This document shows, piece after piece, positions 7,732 through 19,014 of a DNA stretch of 44,518 nucleotides (position 1 is the stretch's first letter; every line of letters begins with the position of its first letter). The position numbers and the translations under genes were made by a program. The notes beneath the pieces were generated by a model, which saw only the letters and a list, made by a program, of their open reading frames with translations, made no database searches and was not told where the DNA came from. The DNA comes from Bryobacteraceae bacterium (GTDB lineage: Bacteria > Acidobacteriota > Terriglobia > Bryobacterales > Bryobacteraceae), in assembly GCA_025928545.1 (NCBI GenBank), contig JAICJH010000056.1, positions 1 to 44,518 of the forward strand, written 5' to 3'.

Positions 7732-8630
7732 CAGGCGGCTCGCTTCCCTTTCTGTCGGCTATCCCGCCGTAACATAATGACCACAAATCCCCCAAGTGCC
7801 AACGCAGTAAACGCTCCGGCAACCCGCAACAGACCCAGCGCGAATGGCGTATATTTCGCGGACTGCGGATCGAAATGATAACAGTACAGCAAAACCTGAT
7901 CGACTACCGTGCCGATTCTGCCGGAAGATGCATCCACCAGGCCGAGCCGCAGGTCCTTGGGCGAATATTCGATGCCCATGAAATATTTTGAAAGCTTGCC
8001 CTCAGGTGTCGCTACGTAGATAGCGCTCGCGTGGGCAAATTGCGCGGTATGCGCATCCCAGATATATTTGAAGCCCACCGCATCGGTCACACTCTTAATG
8101 CTCCCGATGCTTCCTGTCAGAAAATGCCAGGAATCCGCTGTCTCCGGCCGTCCGTACATCTTCACGTACGATGTCTTTTTCTCGGACGCTTCTTTTGTTC
8201 CTTCGCGGGCGTCGAAACTAATGACAACCACATCGAAATCCCGGCCGACTTTCAGCGGCAGAACCCGGGCAGCGCGCACAAGGCCATTCAAAACCTGCGT
8301 GCAGAGCATCGGGCATTCGTAATAAACCAGAGACAGAACAACAGGACGCTTGCCGGTAAAATACTGACCCAGCTTCACGTCCTGGCCATGATCGTCTTTG
8401 AAGACCGTGTCGAGCGGCAGGGTGCTGTTAAGTCGCTGTTCGATATTGACGTTCGAAAGGGGGGTCGGCCGGTCCGCGCCCTTCATGTTCAGCAGATCCT
8501 GGGCCGGCAGATCATGCGGCTTAGTAAAGGCTGGCGGTGCCGTATCCCAGGTGTCCGCGTGAACCGCGCCCGCACTGAGCAGGGCCGCGGCGGCGAAACA
8601 TAAAACCGAATTGGAAACAAACAGCTTCAT
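7731..8630 (-). CDS. sco: SCO1/SenC copper chaperone for CuA assembly
   Basis: SCO proteins are thioredoxin-fold copper chaperones that load the CuA site of oxidase subunit II. The ATG at 8630 gives about 299 residues and puts a Sec signal peptide ('MKLFVSNSVLCFAAAALLSAG') at the N-terminus; the frame is open further upstream but that part lies inside the previous gene. The copper site is visible as 'CPMLC' (Cys-x3-Cys) and the distal histidine in 'AQFAHASAIY'. A C-terminal helix ('LRVAGAFTALALGGFVVIML') probably anchors it to the membrane. The start overlaps the upstream stop as ATGA (8627-8630), and coxII follows directly, which fits its job. Confidence 0.93.
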   Translation of the reverse strand: MKLFVSNSVLCFAAAALLSAGAVHADTWDTAPPAFTKPHDLPAQDLLNMKGADRPTPLSNVNIEQRLNSTLPLDTVFKDDHGQDVKLGQYFTGKRPVVLSLVYYECPMLCTQVLNGLVRAARVLPLKVGRDFDVVVISFDAREGTKEASEKKTSYVKMYGRPETADSWHFLTGSIGSIKSVTDAVGFKYIWDAHTAQFAHASAIYVATPEGKLSKYFMGIEYSPKDLRLGLVDASSGRIGTVVDQVLLYCYHFDPQSAKYTPFALGLLRVAGAFTALALGGFVVIMLRRDSRQKGKRAA

Positions 8631-9169
8631 TGGGAAATCTTTTCGAGTGTCTTTCCACCACTGGCGTCGGACGGAATCATTCGGAAACCACCGTTGTCGC
8701 CACCGGTCGGGCTGACTTTCACGGGCAGCCCTTTTTGCGCGACCATATCGATCGCCTGATCCACCGGGATATGCACCGTGCCCTTCGCCTGATCTACCCA
8801 ACCGTAGCTGGAGAGCAGCATTTCCTCGTTGTCGCGAAGTTCCTTCAGCTCTTTGACGGGCTCCGGCTGCAGGCGCGGAGCCGGCGGCATAGTCGGTTTT
8901 TCCGACAGCATCGAAGGCGGATTCGGCGGATTAACTTTATCTTCGCGGGTCCGATAATAGGCGAACAACGCGTACATCGCAAATACCGTCACCATGAAGG
9001 CGATCAGTAGCCCGATCCCAAAGCCCGTGATCTGGACAATGTTAATGTCCTTCCGCTCAAATGAAACCTGCGGATTGTCACCGGGATGGCCGTGCTCGCC
9101 GCGATCGTGCCGTCCGTGATCCCCGTGCTGATCGGGCGGGCCCCCGTGCGGTTTAGTGGGATTTGCCAT
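8627..9169 (-). CDS. His-rich single-span membrane protein of the ACIII-caa3 operon, unknown function
   Basis: I do not recognise a named family. The 180-residue protein starts with a His/Gly/Asp-rich cytoplasmic-looking segment (residues 8-30, about eight histidines), then one membrane helix ('ITGFGIGLLIAFMVTVFAMYALFAYY' region, about 46-72), a Pro-rich linker and a C-terminal block 'SSYGWVDQAKGTVHIPVDQA' that resembles small proteins found in other respiratory operons. It overlaps actF by 17 bp and sco by 4 bp, so it is made together with both complexes. It stands roughly where a small single-helix ACIII subunit could be encoded, or it could help metal delivery next to Sco. Both ideas are inference. 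Confidence 0.75.
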   Translation of the reverse strand: MANPTKPHGGPPDQHGDHGRHDRGEHGHPGDNPQVSFERKDINIVQITGFGIGLLIAFMVTVFAMYALFAYYRTREDKVNPPNPPSMLSEKPTMPPAPRLQPEPVKELKELRDNEEMLLSSYGWVDQAKGTVHIPVDQAIDMVAQKGLPVKVSPTGGDNGGFRMIPSDASGGKTLEKISQ

Positions 9170-10367
9170 GATTCAAAGCCTTTTGAAGATCCGGTGCTCC
9201 CAGCGGCAGAAGCGACCCCGCCTGCAGATTCCGGAAGAACATCGCCAGCCACAAGCCGCCAAAGCCGATCGGCGCCAGGACGTCGAGAACCGACATGCTG
9301 AAATGAATGTCTTCAATGCTCTTGGCGAAGTTCGGTTCCACCAGCGAGAAGACGTCCACCGCATGCACCAGCACAATGTAAATCGACACCATCGCAATTG
9401 TCCGGCTGTTCTTCTTAATCGACTGCGACAAGAGCAGGAGAAACGGGAATGCAAAATGTCCGAATAGCAGGATCAGCCCCACCCAGCCCCAACCGCCGTT
9501 CCAGCGCTTGATGTACCAGATGATTTCTTCGGGCAGGTTGCCCGACCATGTGATCAGCAATTGCGAAAACTGCAGATAAGCCCAAAGCATGGTGAGAGCC
9601 AGCAGGAGCTTACCGAGATCGTGCAGATGCTTCTTCGTGAGGGCATGATTGAACGGCTCGAACCGGGAGAGCACGGCGAGCGTCGCCACAACCAGCGCCA
9701 TCGCCGTAAGGCACCAGCCGATAACGATCATGAAGCCGTACACCGTCGAATACCAATGGGGCTCAAGCACCATCAGATAATCGACCGCGCAGAAAGTCAT
9801 CAGCAGGAAGAATAAAGGAATGCCCGGGGCGCTGAGCTTTTCGAGTTTGGATGAAAAATCCATCGATTTGGTCTCAGCTTCGCGCTGCGACCATTTGACG
9901 AGCACATAAGTCACGCCCGCGAGAAACACGGAATAGATGACCCATCGGCCCCACAGGAACGGCACATTCAGATACAATTCCTTCGCCCGGATAACCTTAT
10001 CGGACTGGCCTTCCGGCGTCGTCCAGTAATAGATGCTTTCATGCCCCAGCAGCAGGGGGATAAATCCCAGAACGAACAAATAAAGCGTCTTCGCCCCCGC
10101 CTCGAGCGGTTTGCGAATCATGACGCCCCAGGCGCCGCCCGTGAGGTACTGCGTCATCAGCAGGAGCAGGCAGCCCGCGCCCGCGCCAAGCCAGAGCCAG
10201 AAACCCACCAGATAGGACCGGAAAAACTGCTGAGGGCTCGACATGAAATAGCCCGCGATAGTCAGCGCCAGACCCAGCAGGCCAATAAACGAAGCGGTGT
10301 GCTGGTACTTGCGCAGCGTGCCGATCAGCGCCGGCGCGGTTTCGTAACTGTGTTCCGTCGTCGTCAT
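9153..10367 (-). CDS. actF: Alternative Complex III subunit ActF (quinol oxidation membrane subunit)
   Basis: A 404-residue polytopic membrane protein with about ten predicted helices and no cofactor motif. ActF is the smaller NrfD/PsrC-like integral subunit of Alternative Complex III, paralogous to ActC. Landmarks are 'GYFMSSPQQFFRSYLVGFWLWLGAGAGCLLLL' features near the N-terminus, 'ALTMLWAYLQFSQLLITWSGNLPEEIIWY' features in the centre (characteristic of ActF) and 'SLVEPNFAKSIEDIHFSMSVLD' near the end. Position between ActE and the oxidase genes agrees with known ACIII operons. It overlaps actE by 4 bp. Confidence 0.92.
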   Translation of the reverse strand: MTTTEHSYETAPALIGTLRKYQHTASFIGLLGLALTIAGYFMSSPQQFFRSYLVGFWLWLGAGAGCLLLLMTQYLTGGAWGVMIRKPLEAGAKTLYLFVLGFIPLLLGHESIYYWTTPEGQSDKVIRAKELYLNVPFLWGRWVIYSVFLAGVTYVLVKWSQREAETKSMDFSSKLEKLSAPGIPLFFLLMTFCAVDYLMVLEPHWYSTVYGFMIVIGWCLTAMALVVATLAVLSRFEPFNHALTKKHLHDLGKLLLALTMLWAYLQFSQLLITWSGNLPEEIIWYIKRWNGGWGWVGLILLFGHFAFPFLLLLSQSIKKNSRTIAMVSIYIVLVHAVDVFSLVEPNFAKSIEDIHFSMSVLDVLAPIGFGGLWLAMFFRNLQAGSLLPLGAPDLQKALNHGKSH

Positions 10368-11116
10368 TTTTTCTCTGGCTGGCTCTTGTAGGCTCCGGCG
10401 CCCATGGCGCCCGGCACACCTGCCGGTGTCGCAGGATTAGCCGGGAAATTCGTGAAATCCTTGTCGGGCGATGCCATTGGTTCGGCTTCCATCGCATTCT
10501 TCATTTCGGGACTCATCGCCTGTCCGGGAGGCGGCATCTTGGCGCGAGCCTCGGCCGACAGATCGTTGATGCTGGCGTTCTGGCTGTATTGCAGAACACG
10601 GATATACGCTACGATCGCCCAGCGATCGCGCTCCTGGATTTGCTGCGCGTAATTCAACATCGCCCCGTAACCATTCGTGATCACGTCGTAGATGTGTCCG
10701 ACGGGCGCATTCCGCAGACGCTCGATGTGGTAAGAAGGCGGCTGCTTAAACCCGCGCTGTACAACCATTCCCAGGCCATTGCCAAGACGGCCATGACAGG
10801 GCGAGCAATAGATGTCGTACCGCTGCTGGCCCCGCGCGATTACACTCTTATCGATGGCGATCGGAAAGGCATCAATGTCTTTACCCGCCGCATCTTTGCC
10901 TTCGTAGAAGGCAGCGTCCTCGTGCAATTCGCCGCGCGCAATTGTTCCGTCAAGCTCAGGACGGCCACTGCGTCCGTCCGCAAAGAACTCGCTGGGCCGC
11001 TGCGGCTTATATTTCGGCTGGTCCTGCATGTCAAGGCGCGCGCAACCGGCGGTCAGAAAACTAATCCCGGCCAGGGCGAGCGTCGACATGGTCCGTGCCG
11101 CAAGTACCGGGCGCAT
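10364..11116 (-). CDS. actE: Alternative Complex III subunit ActE, monoheme cytochrome c lipoprotein
   Basis: ActE is the mono-heme cytochrome c of Alternative Complex III and probably passes electrons towards the caa3 oxidase. The signal sequence ends in a lipobox 'LTAGC' (C25). The heme motif CSPCH is at residues 104-108, followed by 'GRLGNGLGMVVQRGFKQPPSYH' features and 'ITNGYGAMLNYAQQI', whose Met is a candidate sixth ligand. The last 70 residues are Met/Pro/Ala-rich and look flexible. The ATG at 11116 overlaps the actD stop by one base; a second Met at residue 10 would give a more usual lipoprotein leader. Confidence 0.93.
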   Translation of the reverse strand: MRPVLAARTMSTLALAGISFLTAGCARLDMQDQPKYKPQRPSEFFADGRSGRPELDGTIARGELHEDAAFYEGKDAAGKDIDAFPIAIDKSVIARGQQRYDIYCSPCHGRLGNGLGMVVQRGFKQPPSYHIERLRNAPVGHIYDVITNGYGAMLNYAQQIQERDRWAIVAYIRVLQYSQNASINDLSAEARAKMPPPGQAMSPEMKNAMEAEPMASPDKDFTNFPANPATPAGVPGAMGAGAYKSQPEKK

Positions 11117-11676
11117 TACGGTGCCACCTCCGCAATCTGTTCCGGATTCAGACTTTCAAGAAAACTCGTCGTCGCGTGCCGGTCGAACTTCGGATCCTGC
11201 GATTCGATGCAAAGGAAAAACTTGCTGCGGGATGCGTTCGAAAAACGTTCGATGTTGAAGACAGGATGGTAAGGAGTGGGGAAGCCGTTCATCGCCAGCA
11301 TACTGATCGCAGCTGTCAGACCTCCGATCAGAATCGTGAGCTCAAACGTAATCGGGATGAACATCGGGACACTGATCAACGGACGCCCGCCGACATTTAG
11401 AGGAAACGCCGTCGTACACCAGGAGCAGAGCGCAAAACCACTCACGCAGCCGATCAGCCCACCGATGAAGGTGAACACGGAAACGCGGTTATCGTGCAAA
11501 TCCATGGCGTCGTCCAGCTCATGAATTGGATAAGGTGTGAACGCATCGAATTTGCGGAAACCCGCTTCTTTCGTACGCCGCGCCGCAGCCACCAGTTCGC
11601 TGGGAGTCTCGAATTCCGCCATCAAACCATATATGGGATGTTCTGAATCGTGACGGGTTTCCATATGGGAGCTCAT
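11116..11676 (-). CDS. actD: Alternative Complex III subunit ActD (DUF3341)
   Basis: The 186-residue protein matches the DUF3341/ActD family: 'IYGLMAEFETPSELVAAARR' then 'GFRKFDAFTPYPIHELDDAM', followed by two membrane helices ('VSVFTFIGGLIGCVSGFAL' and 'ITFELTILIGGLTAAISML') and a C-terminal tail with 'FNIERFSNASRSKFFLCIES'. ActD is a peripheral/two-helix subunit with no cofactor that sits on the cytoplasmic side of Alternative Complex III. The start has a GAGGTGG ribosome-binding site and overlaps actC by 4 bp. Confidence 0.93.
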   Translation of the reverse strand: MSSHMETRHDSEHPIYGLMAEFETPSELVAAARRTKEAGFRKFDAFTPYPIHELDDAMDLHDNRVSVFTFIGGLIGCVSGFALCSWCTTAFPLNVGGRPLISVPMFIPITFELTILIGGLTAAISMLAMNGFPTPYHPVFNIERFSNASRSKFFLCIESQDPKFDRHATTSFLESLNPEQIAEVAP

Positions 11677-13055
11677 TGAGAAACCACCTCTTTAACCCGC
11701 GCACCGGGCAGGAGCATACGCAACTCGAATATCGTAATCAGCGGAAGGACACGAACAAACAGGAAGATCAGCGTCATGAAAAGCCCGAGCGTCCCGACAA
11801 AAACCGCCCAGTCCCAGATGGTGGGAGCGTAATAACCCCAACTCGATGGTAGGAAGTCGCGATGCAGACTCGTGATCACGATTACAAAGCGCTCCAGCCA
11901 CATACCGATGTTGATGACGATCGACACGCACCATAGAATCAGCGGGCTTGTCCGGACTTTCTTCGACCACAGAGACTGCGGGATCAGAATGTTGCAGAGA
12001 ATGAGAGCCCAGTAGAACATCGCATACGGTCCGGTCATGCGGTTCCACATCATGAATTTTTCAAACTTGTCGGCGCTGAAGTAAGCGAAGAACGCTTCCA
12101 TTGAGTAGCCATACGCCACAATCATTCCAGTCGACAGAGCCACTTTGGCCATGTTGTTCAGGTGGCGCAGCGTGATGATATCGTCCAGTCCGTAGAACTG
12201 GCGCACCGGAATCATCAGAGTCAAAACCATCGCAAAGCCCGAGTAGATGGCGCCCGCGACGAAGTAAGGGGGGAAAATCGTCGTGTGCCAGCCCGGAATC
12301 ATCGAAACGGCGAAGTCGAAGCTAACCACCGTGTGGACTGAAAGGACAAGAGGCGTCGCCAGACCCGCAAGAAGCAGGGATGCCTTTTCAAAACGCTGCC
12401 AGTGCCGGGCCGAACCGCGCCAGCCCATCGCCAGCATTCCATATACTTTCTGCTGCCAGGGCTTTTTCGAGGTATCCCGCAACGTCGCAAGATCGGGCAG
12501 CAATCCCACAAACCAGAACACAGCCGAAATAGTCAGGTAAGTGGAAACCGCGAATACGTCCCAGAGCAGAGGACTGCGTACCTGAGGCCACAGGGCCATC
12601 GTATTCGGATATGGAAACAGCCAGTATGCCAGCCAGGGTCGTCCGGTATGCAGCACCGGAAACATGCCGGCGCACATAACCGCGAACAGCGTCATGGCTT
12701 CAGCAAAACGGTTGATCGCATTGCGCCACGATTGATTCAGCAGCAGCAGAATTGCGGAGATGAGAGTACCGGCATGGCCGATACCGATCCACCACACGAA
12801 GTTAATGATCGCGAAGCCCCAGGCATTCGGGATGTTGATTCCCCAGACCCCGACGCCCTTCGCAAACAGCATAGTCGCGCCCGCGGCCAAGCCCTGCAGG
12901 AGCCCGAGTGCTATGAACAAACCGAACGTCCAGCCTAACGTAATCTTGCGCTTAAGGACGATGCCGCCGACTTTATCGGAGACCGACGCAAGACTATGGC
13001 CTTCGTCGATTACCGGACCGACGTAGATCTTATCGGGAAGCTCAACCGGCTGCAT
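11673..13055 (-). CDS. actC: Alternative Complex III subunit ActC (NrfD/PsrC-like)
   Basis: A 460-residue membrane protein of the NrfD/PsrC/ActC family with about ten helices. It is the main quinol-binding membrane subunit of Alternative Complex III. Family landmarks: 'WGINIPNAWGFAIINFVWWIGIGHAGTLISAILLL' features (residues 70-105), 'FPVLHTGRPWLAYWLFPYPN', 'LPDLATLRD', 'VVSFDFAVSMIPGWHTTIFPPYFVAGAIYSG' features and 'WLERFVIVITSLHRDFLPSSWG'. These match ActC closely. Its start codon immediately abuts the actB stop, implying coupled translation. Confidence 0.96.
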   Translation of the reverse strand: MQPVELPDKIYVGPVIDEGHSLASVSDKVGGIVLKRKITLGWTFGLFIALGLLQGLAAGATMLFAKGVGVWGINIPNAWGFAIINFVWWIGIGHAGTLISAILLLLNQSWRNAINRFAEAMTLFAVMCAGMFPVLHTGRPWLAYWLFPYPNTMALWPQVRSPLLWDVFAVSTYLTISAVFWFVGLLPDLATLRDTSKKPWQQKVYGMLAMGWRGSARHWQRFEKASLLLAGLATPLVLSVHTVVSFDFAVSMIPGWHTTIFPPYFVAGAIYSGFAMVLTLMIPVRQFYGLDDIITLRHLNNMAKVALSTGMIVAYGYSMEAFFAYFSADKFEKFMMWNRMTGPYAMFYWALILCNILIPQSLWSKKVRTSPLILWCVSIVINIGMWLERFVIVITSLHRDFLPSSWGYYAPTIWDWAVFVGTLGLFMTLIFLFVRVLPLITIFELRMLLPGARVKEVVSQ

Positions 13056-16069
<3,014 letters not shown>

Positions 16070-16082
<13 letters not shown>

Positions 16083-16723
16083 GTCCAGCAGGTCTCCAGT
16101 TTCTGAATGTTGTACTCTTTCACGAGTTTCGGTCCAAGCGTTTCCTGCGGTTCGGCCGGTTCGTAGCCCATTTTTGTAACCAGCTCACGCGGCCGGACAT
16201 ACTTTTCCGGATTGCGGTGACAATCGAGGCACCAGCGCATCTGAAGCGATGCCTGCTGGTACATCAGCGGCATCGTATCCACACGCCCGTGGCAGGTTTC
16301 GCACCCGACGCCCTTCTTCACGTGAATACTGTGGTTGAAATAAACGTAATCGGGCAGATCGTTCACCTTGGTCCACTTAATGGATTCGTTCGTCGCATAG
16401 CTGGTGCGAACCGGCTCCAGCGTCGAACTGTTGATCCAGATCTGCGAATGACAATTCATGCAGGTCTTGGTTGGCGGCACCATAGCGTGTTGAGAATTCT
16501 CAACGCCCGTGTGGCAGTAACGGCAATCGATTCCCATGGAGCCGGCATGGTGTGCGTGGCTGAACGGAATCGGCTGCTCCCGCGCTTCACCCTGGCGCGT
16601 TGCATAGGAGGAATCCGCGATTAATTCGTAAAGTGCTCCACCGAGCCCGCCGAGCACGACTATTGCAATAACGAGGCTGGTTCGCGCTAATGAATTTGTT
16701 GTCGCTTTGAAGATCTGTGACAT
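16070..16723 (-). CDS. actA: Alternative Complex III subunit ActA, pentaheme cytochrome c
   Basis: The 217-residue protein has one N-terminal membrane anchor (residues 15-35) and exactly five CxxCH heme motifs, beginning at C67 (CRYCH), C88 (CMNCH), C141 (CETCH), C165 (CLDCH) and C212 (CWTCH). That number and the 'IPFSHAHHAGSMGIDCRYCH' start match ActA of Alternative Complex III. The last heme motif lies two residues from the C-terminus, as in homologues. It is the first gene of the 12.7-kb respiratory operon, and a possible promoter lies about 130 bp upstream. Confidence 0.96.
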
Positions 16724-16852
16724 TGCAGTGGCAGTCGGCTCTGAGACCTACGAATTACACAACGAGCTACAAATACTTCCGAGTGGTTACAGCGTGCGTC
16801 GCACGGACAGGGGATTCAACTTGACTTCGGGACCCACGCGGACCAAACAGAT

Positions 16853-16880
16853 ATTATGGACCATCGATAGCGTTTTCCAA
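16853..16880 (-). promoter_or_regulatory. Possible sigma-70-type promoter of the act-cox operon
   Basis: On the minus strand the 283-bp gap upstream of actA contains TTGGAA, 16 bases, CATAAT. This would leave a leader of roughly 125 nt before actA. The match is only partial and no experiment supports it. I saw no GG-N10-GC sigma-54 element in this gap. Confidence 0.3.
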
Positions 16881-16991
16881 AGCACTTCAAATGTAGTTTC
16901 GTAAAAAAGTTGTGCTTGCCGTCCGAAACGGGCCGGATTGGCATGATTTTGTGGCCCTCTGGGTTATTTCAGCCCAGTGAAAACGGATTCG

Positions 16992-17019
16992 AAAAAACCA
17001 ACCCGATCACCCAATCGGG
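16992..17019 (-). terminator. Rho-independent terminator of nfo
   Basis: On the minus strand a 6-bp perfect stem (CCCGAT/ATCGGG, arms 17014-17019 and 17002-17007, six-base loop) is followed by TTGGTTTTTT. The stem overlaps the nfo stop codon. It would end nfo transcription before the act operon promoter region. Confidence 0.65.
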
Positions 17020-17873
17020 CCACTGAGTCTCTTCAGCGTCGCAACATCGATGGCCGCTTCAGTGTCGTCGTCTTCCGGAGTTTCGAGAATAAACGGCTTG
17101 TGCCTCAAGCCAGGGTGGGTGAGAATCCGCGCAAATCCCGCTTCGCCAATTTGGCCTTTGCCGATATTCTCGTGCCGGTCCAGATGGGAACCCAGGCCGC
17201 CCTTCGAATCGTTCGTGTGGATGACTTTCACCAGTTCCAGATTCAGAATCTTGTCGGCGGCGGCGAAGGTCGATTCCACCCCGGCACCATCCGCGATGTT
17301 AAAGCCCGCGGCAAACAGGTGGCACGTGTCCAGGCAGTACGCGAGCGGCAGATCCGTCTCGCGCGCGGCGAGATCGCGGATGATGCGCAATTCTTCGAAG
17401 CGTCCGCCGATTTGATTGCCGCTGCCCACCGTATTCTCGAGCAGCACAGTCAGGCCCGGCGCAGTGAAGCCAGTGGCGGCTTCCGCCACCCCCAGCGCGA
17501 ATGCCGCCAGGCCCTCTTCGAGGGATTGGCCTTTGTAATTGCCAGGATGCACCACCAGGTATTCCGCTCCGATTGCCTTCGCACGATCCAGCTCTCCCCG
17601 AAACGAGACCACCGATTTCGCACGAATTTCGGGCTCGAGCGAAGCCAGATTCACCAGGTAGTTCGTGTGAATGACGAGGGGCTTCAGGTCCAGCCGCTCG
17701 CGCGCCGCACGCAGGCGGAGGATATCGGCCGGATCCGGCGTGGATGCGCGCCACATCCGCGGACTCGCCGAAAATATCTGAAAAGTATTGGCGCCGATCC
17801 GGTGAGCTTTGAGCGCTGCGTCTTCGAGCGACTTTGAGCGGGAGGTGTGGCGTCCGATTCGCAGAACGGCCAT
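17007..17873 (-). CDS. nfo: Deoxyribonuclease IV (AP endonuclease Nfo)
   Basis: Endonuclease IV cleaves DNA 5' of abasic sites in base-excision repair. The 288-residue length is typical and all nine zinc-site residues are visible: H69 ('VIHTNY'), H109 ('VVHPGNYKG'), E146 ('LLENT'), D182 and H185 ('YCLDTCHLFAAGFNI'), H219 ('VIHTNDSKGGLGSHLDRHENIG' features), D232, H234 and E264 ('FILETPE'). The N-terminal 'GRHTSRSKSLEDAALKAHRIG' is the family's 'G.H.S...G...A...A...G' start. It is monocistronic, with a terminator at its stop and a 46-bp gap to the divergent dehydrogenase gene. Confidence 0.96.
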   Translation of the reverse strand: MAVLRIGRHTSRSKSLEDAALKAHRIGANTFQIFSASPRMWRASTPDPADILRLRAARERLDLKPLVIHTNYLVNLASLEPEIRAKSVVSFRGELDRAKAIGAEYLVVHPGNYKGQSLEEGLAAFALGVAEAATGFTAPGLTVLLENTVGSGNQIGGRFEELRIIRDLAARETDLPLAYCLDTCHLFAAGFNIADGAGVESTFAAADKILNLELVKVIHTNDSKGGLGSHLDRHENIGKGQIGEAGFARILTHPGLRHKPFILETPEDDDTEAAIDVATLKRLSGPIG

Positions 17874-17919
17874 CGTAGCAGGTCGTTGTCAGGCATCCCG
17901 TTCAGTAACATCGAGACTG

Positions 17920-19014
17920 ATGCGAATTCACAAAATTGCCGCGATTCCGGGCGATGGGATCGGCATGGAGGTGATCCCAGCCGGCCTGGAAGTTCTCGAC
18001 GCATGCGCCCGAATTGACGGCGGCTTTCGTCTGGATGTACAGAACTTCGACTGGGGTTCCGCCTACTATCGGCGCCAGGGGGTCATGATGCCGCCCGATG
18101 GCCTGGCCGCTCTTCGGAACTTCGATGCCATCTACTTCGGCGCAGTCGGTGCGCCCGGCATTCCAGACCACGTCACGCTTTGGGGATTACGCCTCGCCAT
18201 CTGCCAGCCATTCGATCAATACGCGAATGTACGCCCCGCCCGGCTGCTTCCCGGCATCCAAAGCCCTCTGCGCGGAGTGCGTCCGGCCGATCTCGATTGG
18301 GTCATTGTCCGCGAGAATACCGAGGGTGAGTATGCCGGGCAGGGAGGCAGGACCCACCGTGGTCTCCCCGAAGAAGTAGCCACCGAGGTTTCCATCTTCA
18401 CGCGCGCCGGCGTGGCACGGATCATGCGTTTCGCCTTCCGGCTCGCGCAATCCCGGCCCCGGAAATTGCTGACCGTAGTCACGAAATCAAACGCGCAGCG
18501 AAATGGCATGGTGTTGTGGGATGAGATCGCAGCCGAGGTCGCCTTTGAATTTCCTGACGTCACCTGGGACAAAATGCTGGTGGATGCAATGACCGTCCGG
18601 ATGACACTGAAGCCAGCCTCACTCGATACCATCGTCGCGACCAATCTCCACGCGGATATTCTCTCGGACCTCGCGGCGGCCCTCGCAGGCTCACTCGGCA
18701 TCGCGCCCACCGCGAATCTAAACCCGGAGCGTGTTTTCCCATCGATGTTCGAGCCAATCCATGGTTCTGCTTTCGACATCACGGGCAAGGGCGTAGCCAA
18801 TCCGATCGGCACTTTCTGGTCCGGTCAGATGATGCTGGAGCATCTGGGCGAGCATGCTGCGGCCGCGCGTCTGATGCGGTCTATCGAGCAAGTGATGGCC
18901 GACCGGCGGTTCCACGCGCCCGATCTTGGCGGCGCCGCATCCACCGCAAAAGTGACCGACGCTGTTTGTCAGGCTCTCAGTAATAACGCGGAAGTGCGCC
19001 CGAAAGAAACTTAG
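17920..19014 (+). CDS. Tartrate/D-malate-type beta-decarboxylating dehydrogenase (isopropylmalate dehydrogenase superfamily)
   Basis: A 364-residue NAD-dependent oxidative decarboxylase. Superfamily motifs are 'IAAIPGDGIGMEVIPAG' at the N-terminus, 'VIVRENTEGEYAGQGG' (substrate region) and 'NLHADILSDLAAALAGSLG' with the metal-binding aspartates, plus 'FEPIHGSAFDITGKGVANPIG'. The block 'ITLWGLRLAICQPFDQYANVRPARLLPG' region is like the tartrate dehydrogenase/D-malate dehydrogenase (TtuC/DmlA) branch rather than LeuB or Icd. No leu genes are nearby, which agrees. The ATG at 17920 was chosen because the GDGIG motif follows directly. Its stop overlaps the convergent rapZ stop by 4 bp. The exact substrate cannot be told from sequence. 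Confidence 0.88.
   Translation: MRIHKIAAIPGDGIGMEVIPAGLEVLDACARIDGGFRLDVQNFDWGSAYYRRQGVMMPPDGLAALRNFDAIYFGAVGAPGIPDHVTLWGLRLAICQPFDQYANVRPARLLPGIQSPLRGVRPADLDWVIVRENTEGEYAGQGGRTHRGLPEEVATEVSIFTRAGVARIMRFAFRLAQSRPRKLLTVVTKSNAQRNGMVLWDEIAAEVAFEFPDVTWDKMLVDAMTVRMTLKPASLDTIVATNLHADILSDLAAALAGSLGIAPTANLNPERVFPSMFEPIHGSAFDITGKGVANPIGTFWSGQMMLEHLGEHAAAARLMRSIEQVMADRRFHAPDLGGAASTAKVTDAVCQALSNNAEVRPKET

Noticed and set aside
16724..17006. A sigma-54 promoter upstream of the act operon
   Set aside because: No GG-N10-GC element of acceptable quality was found on the relevant strand.
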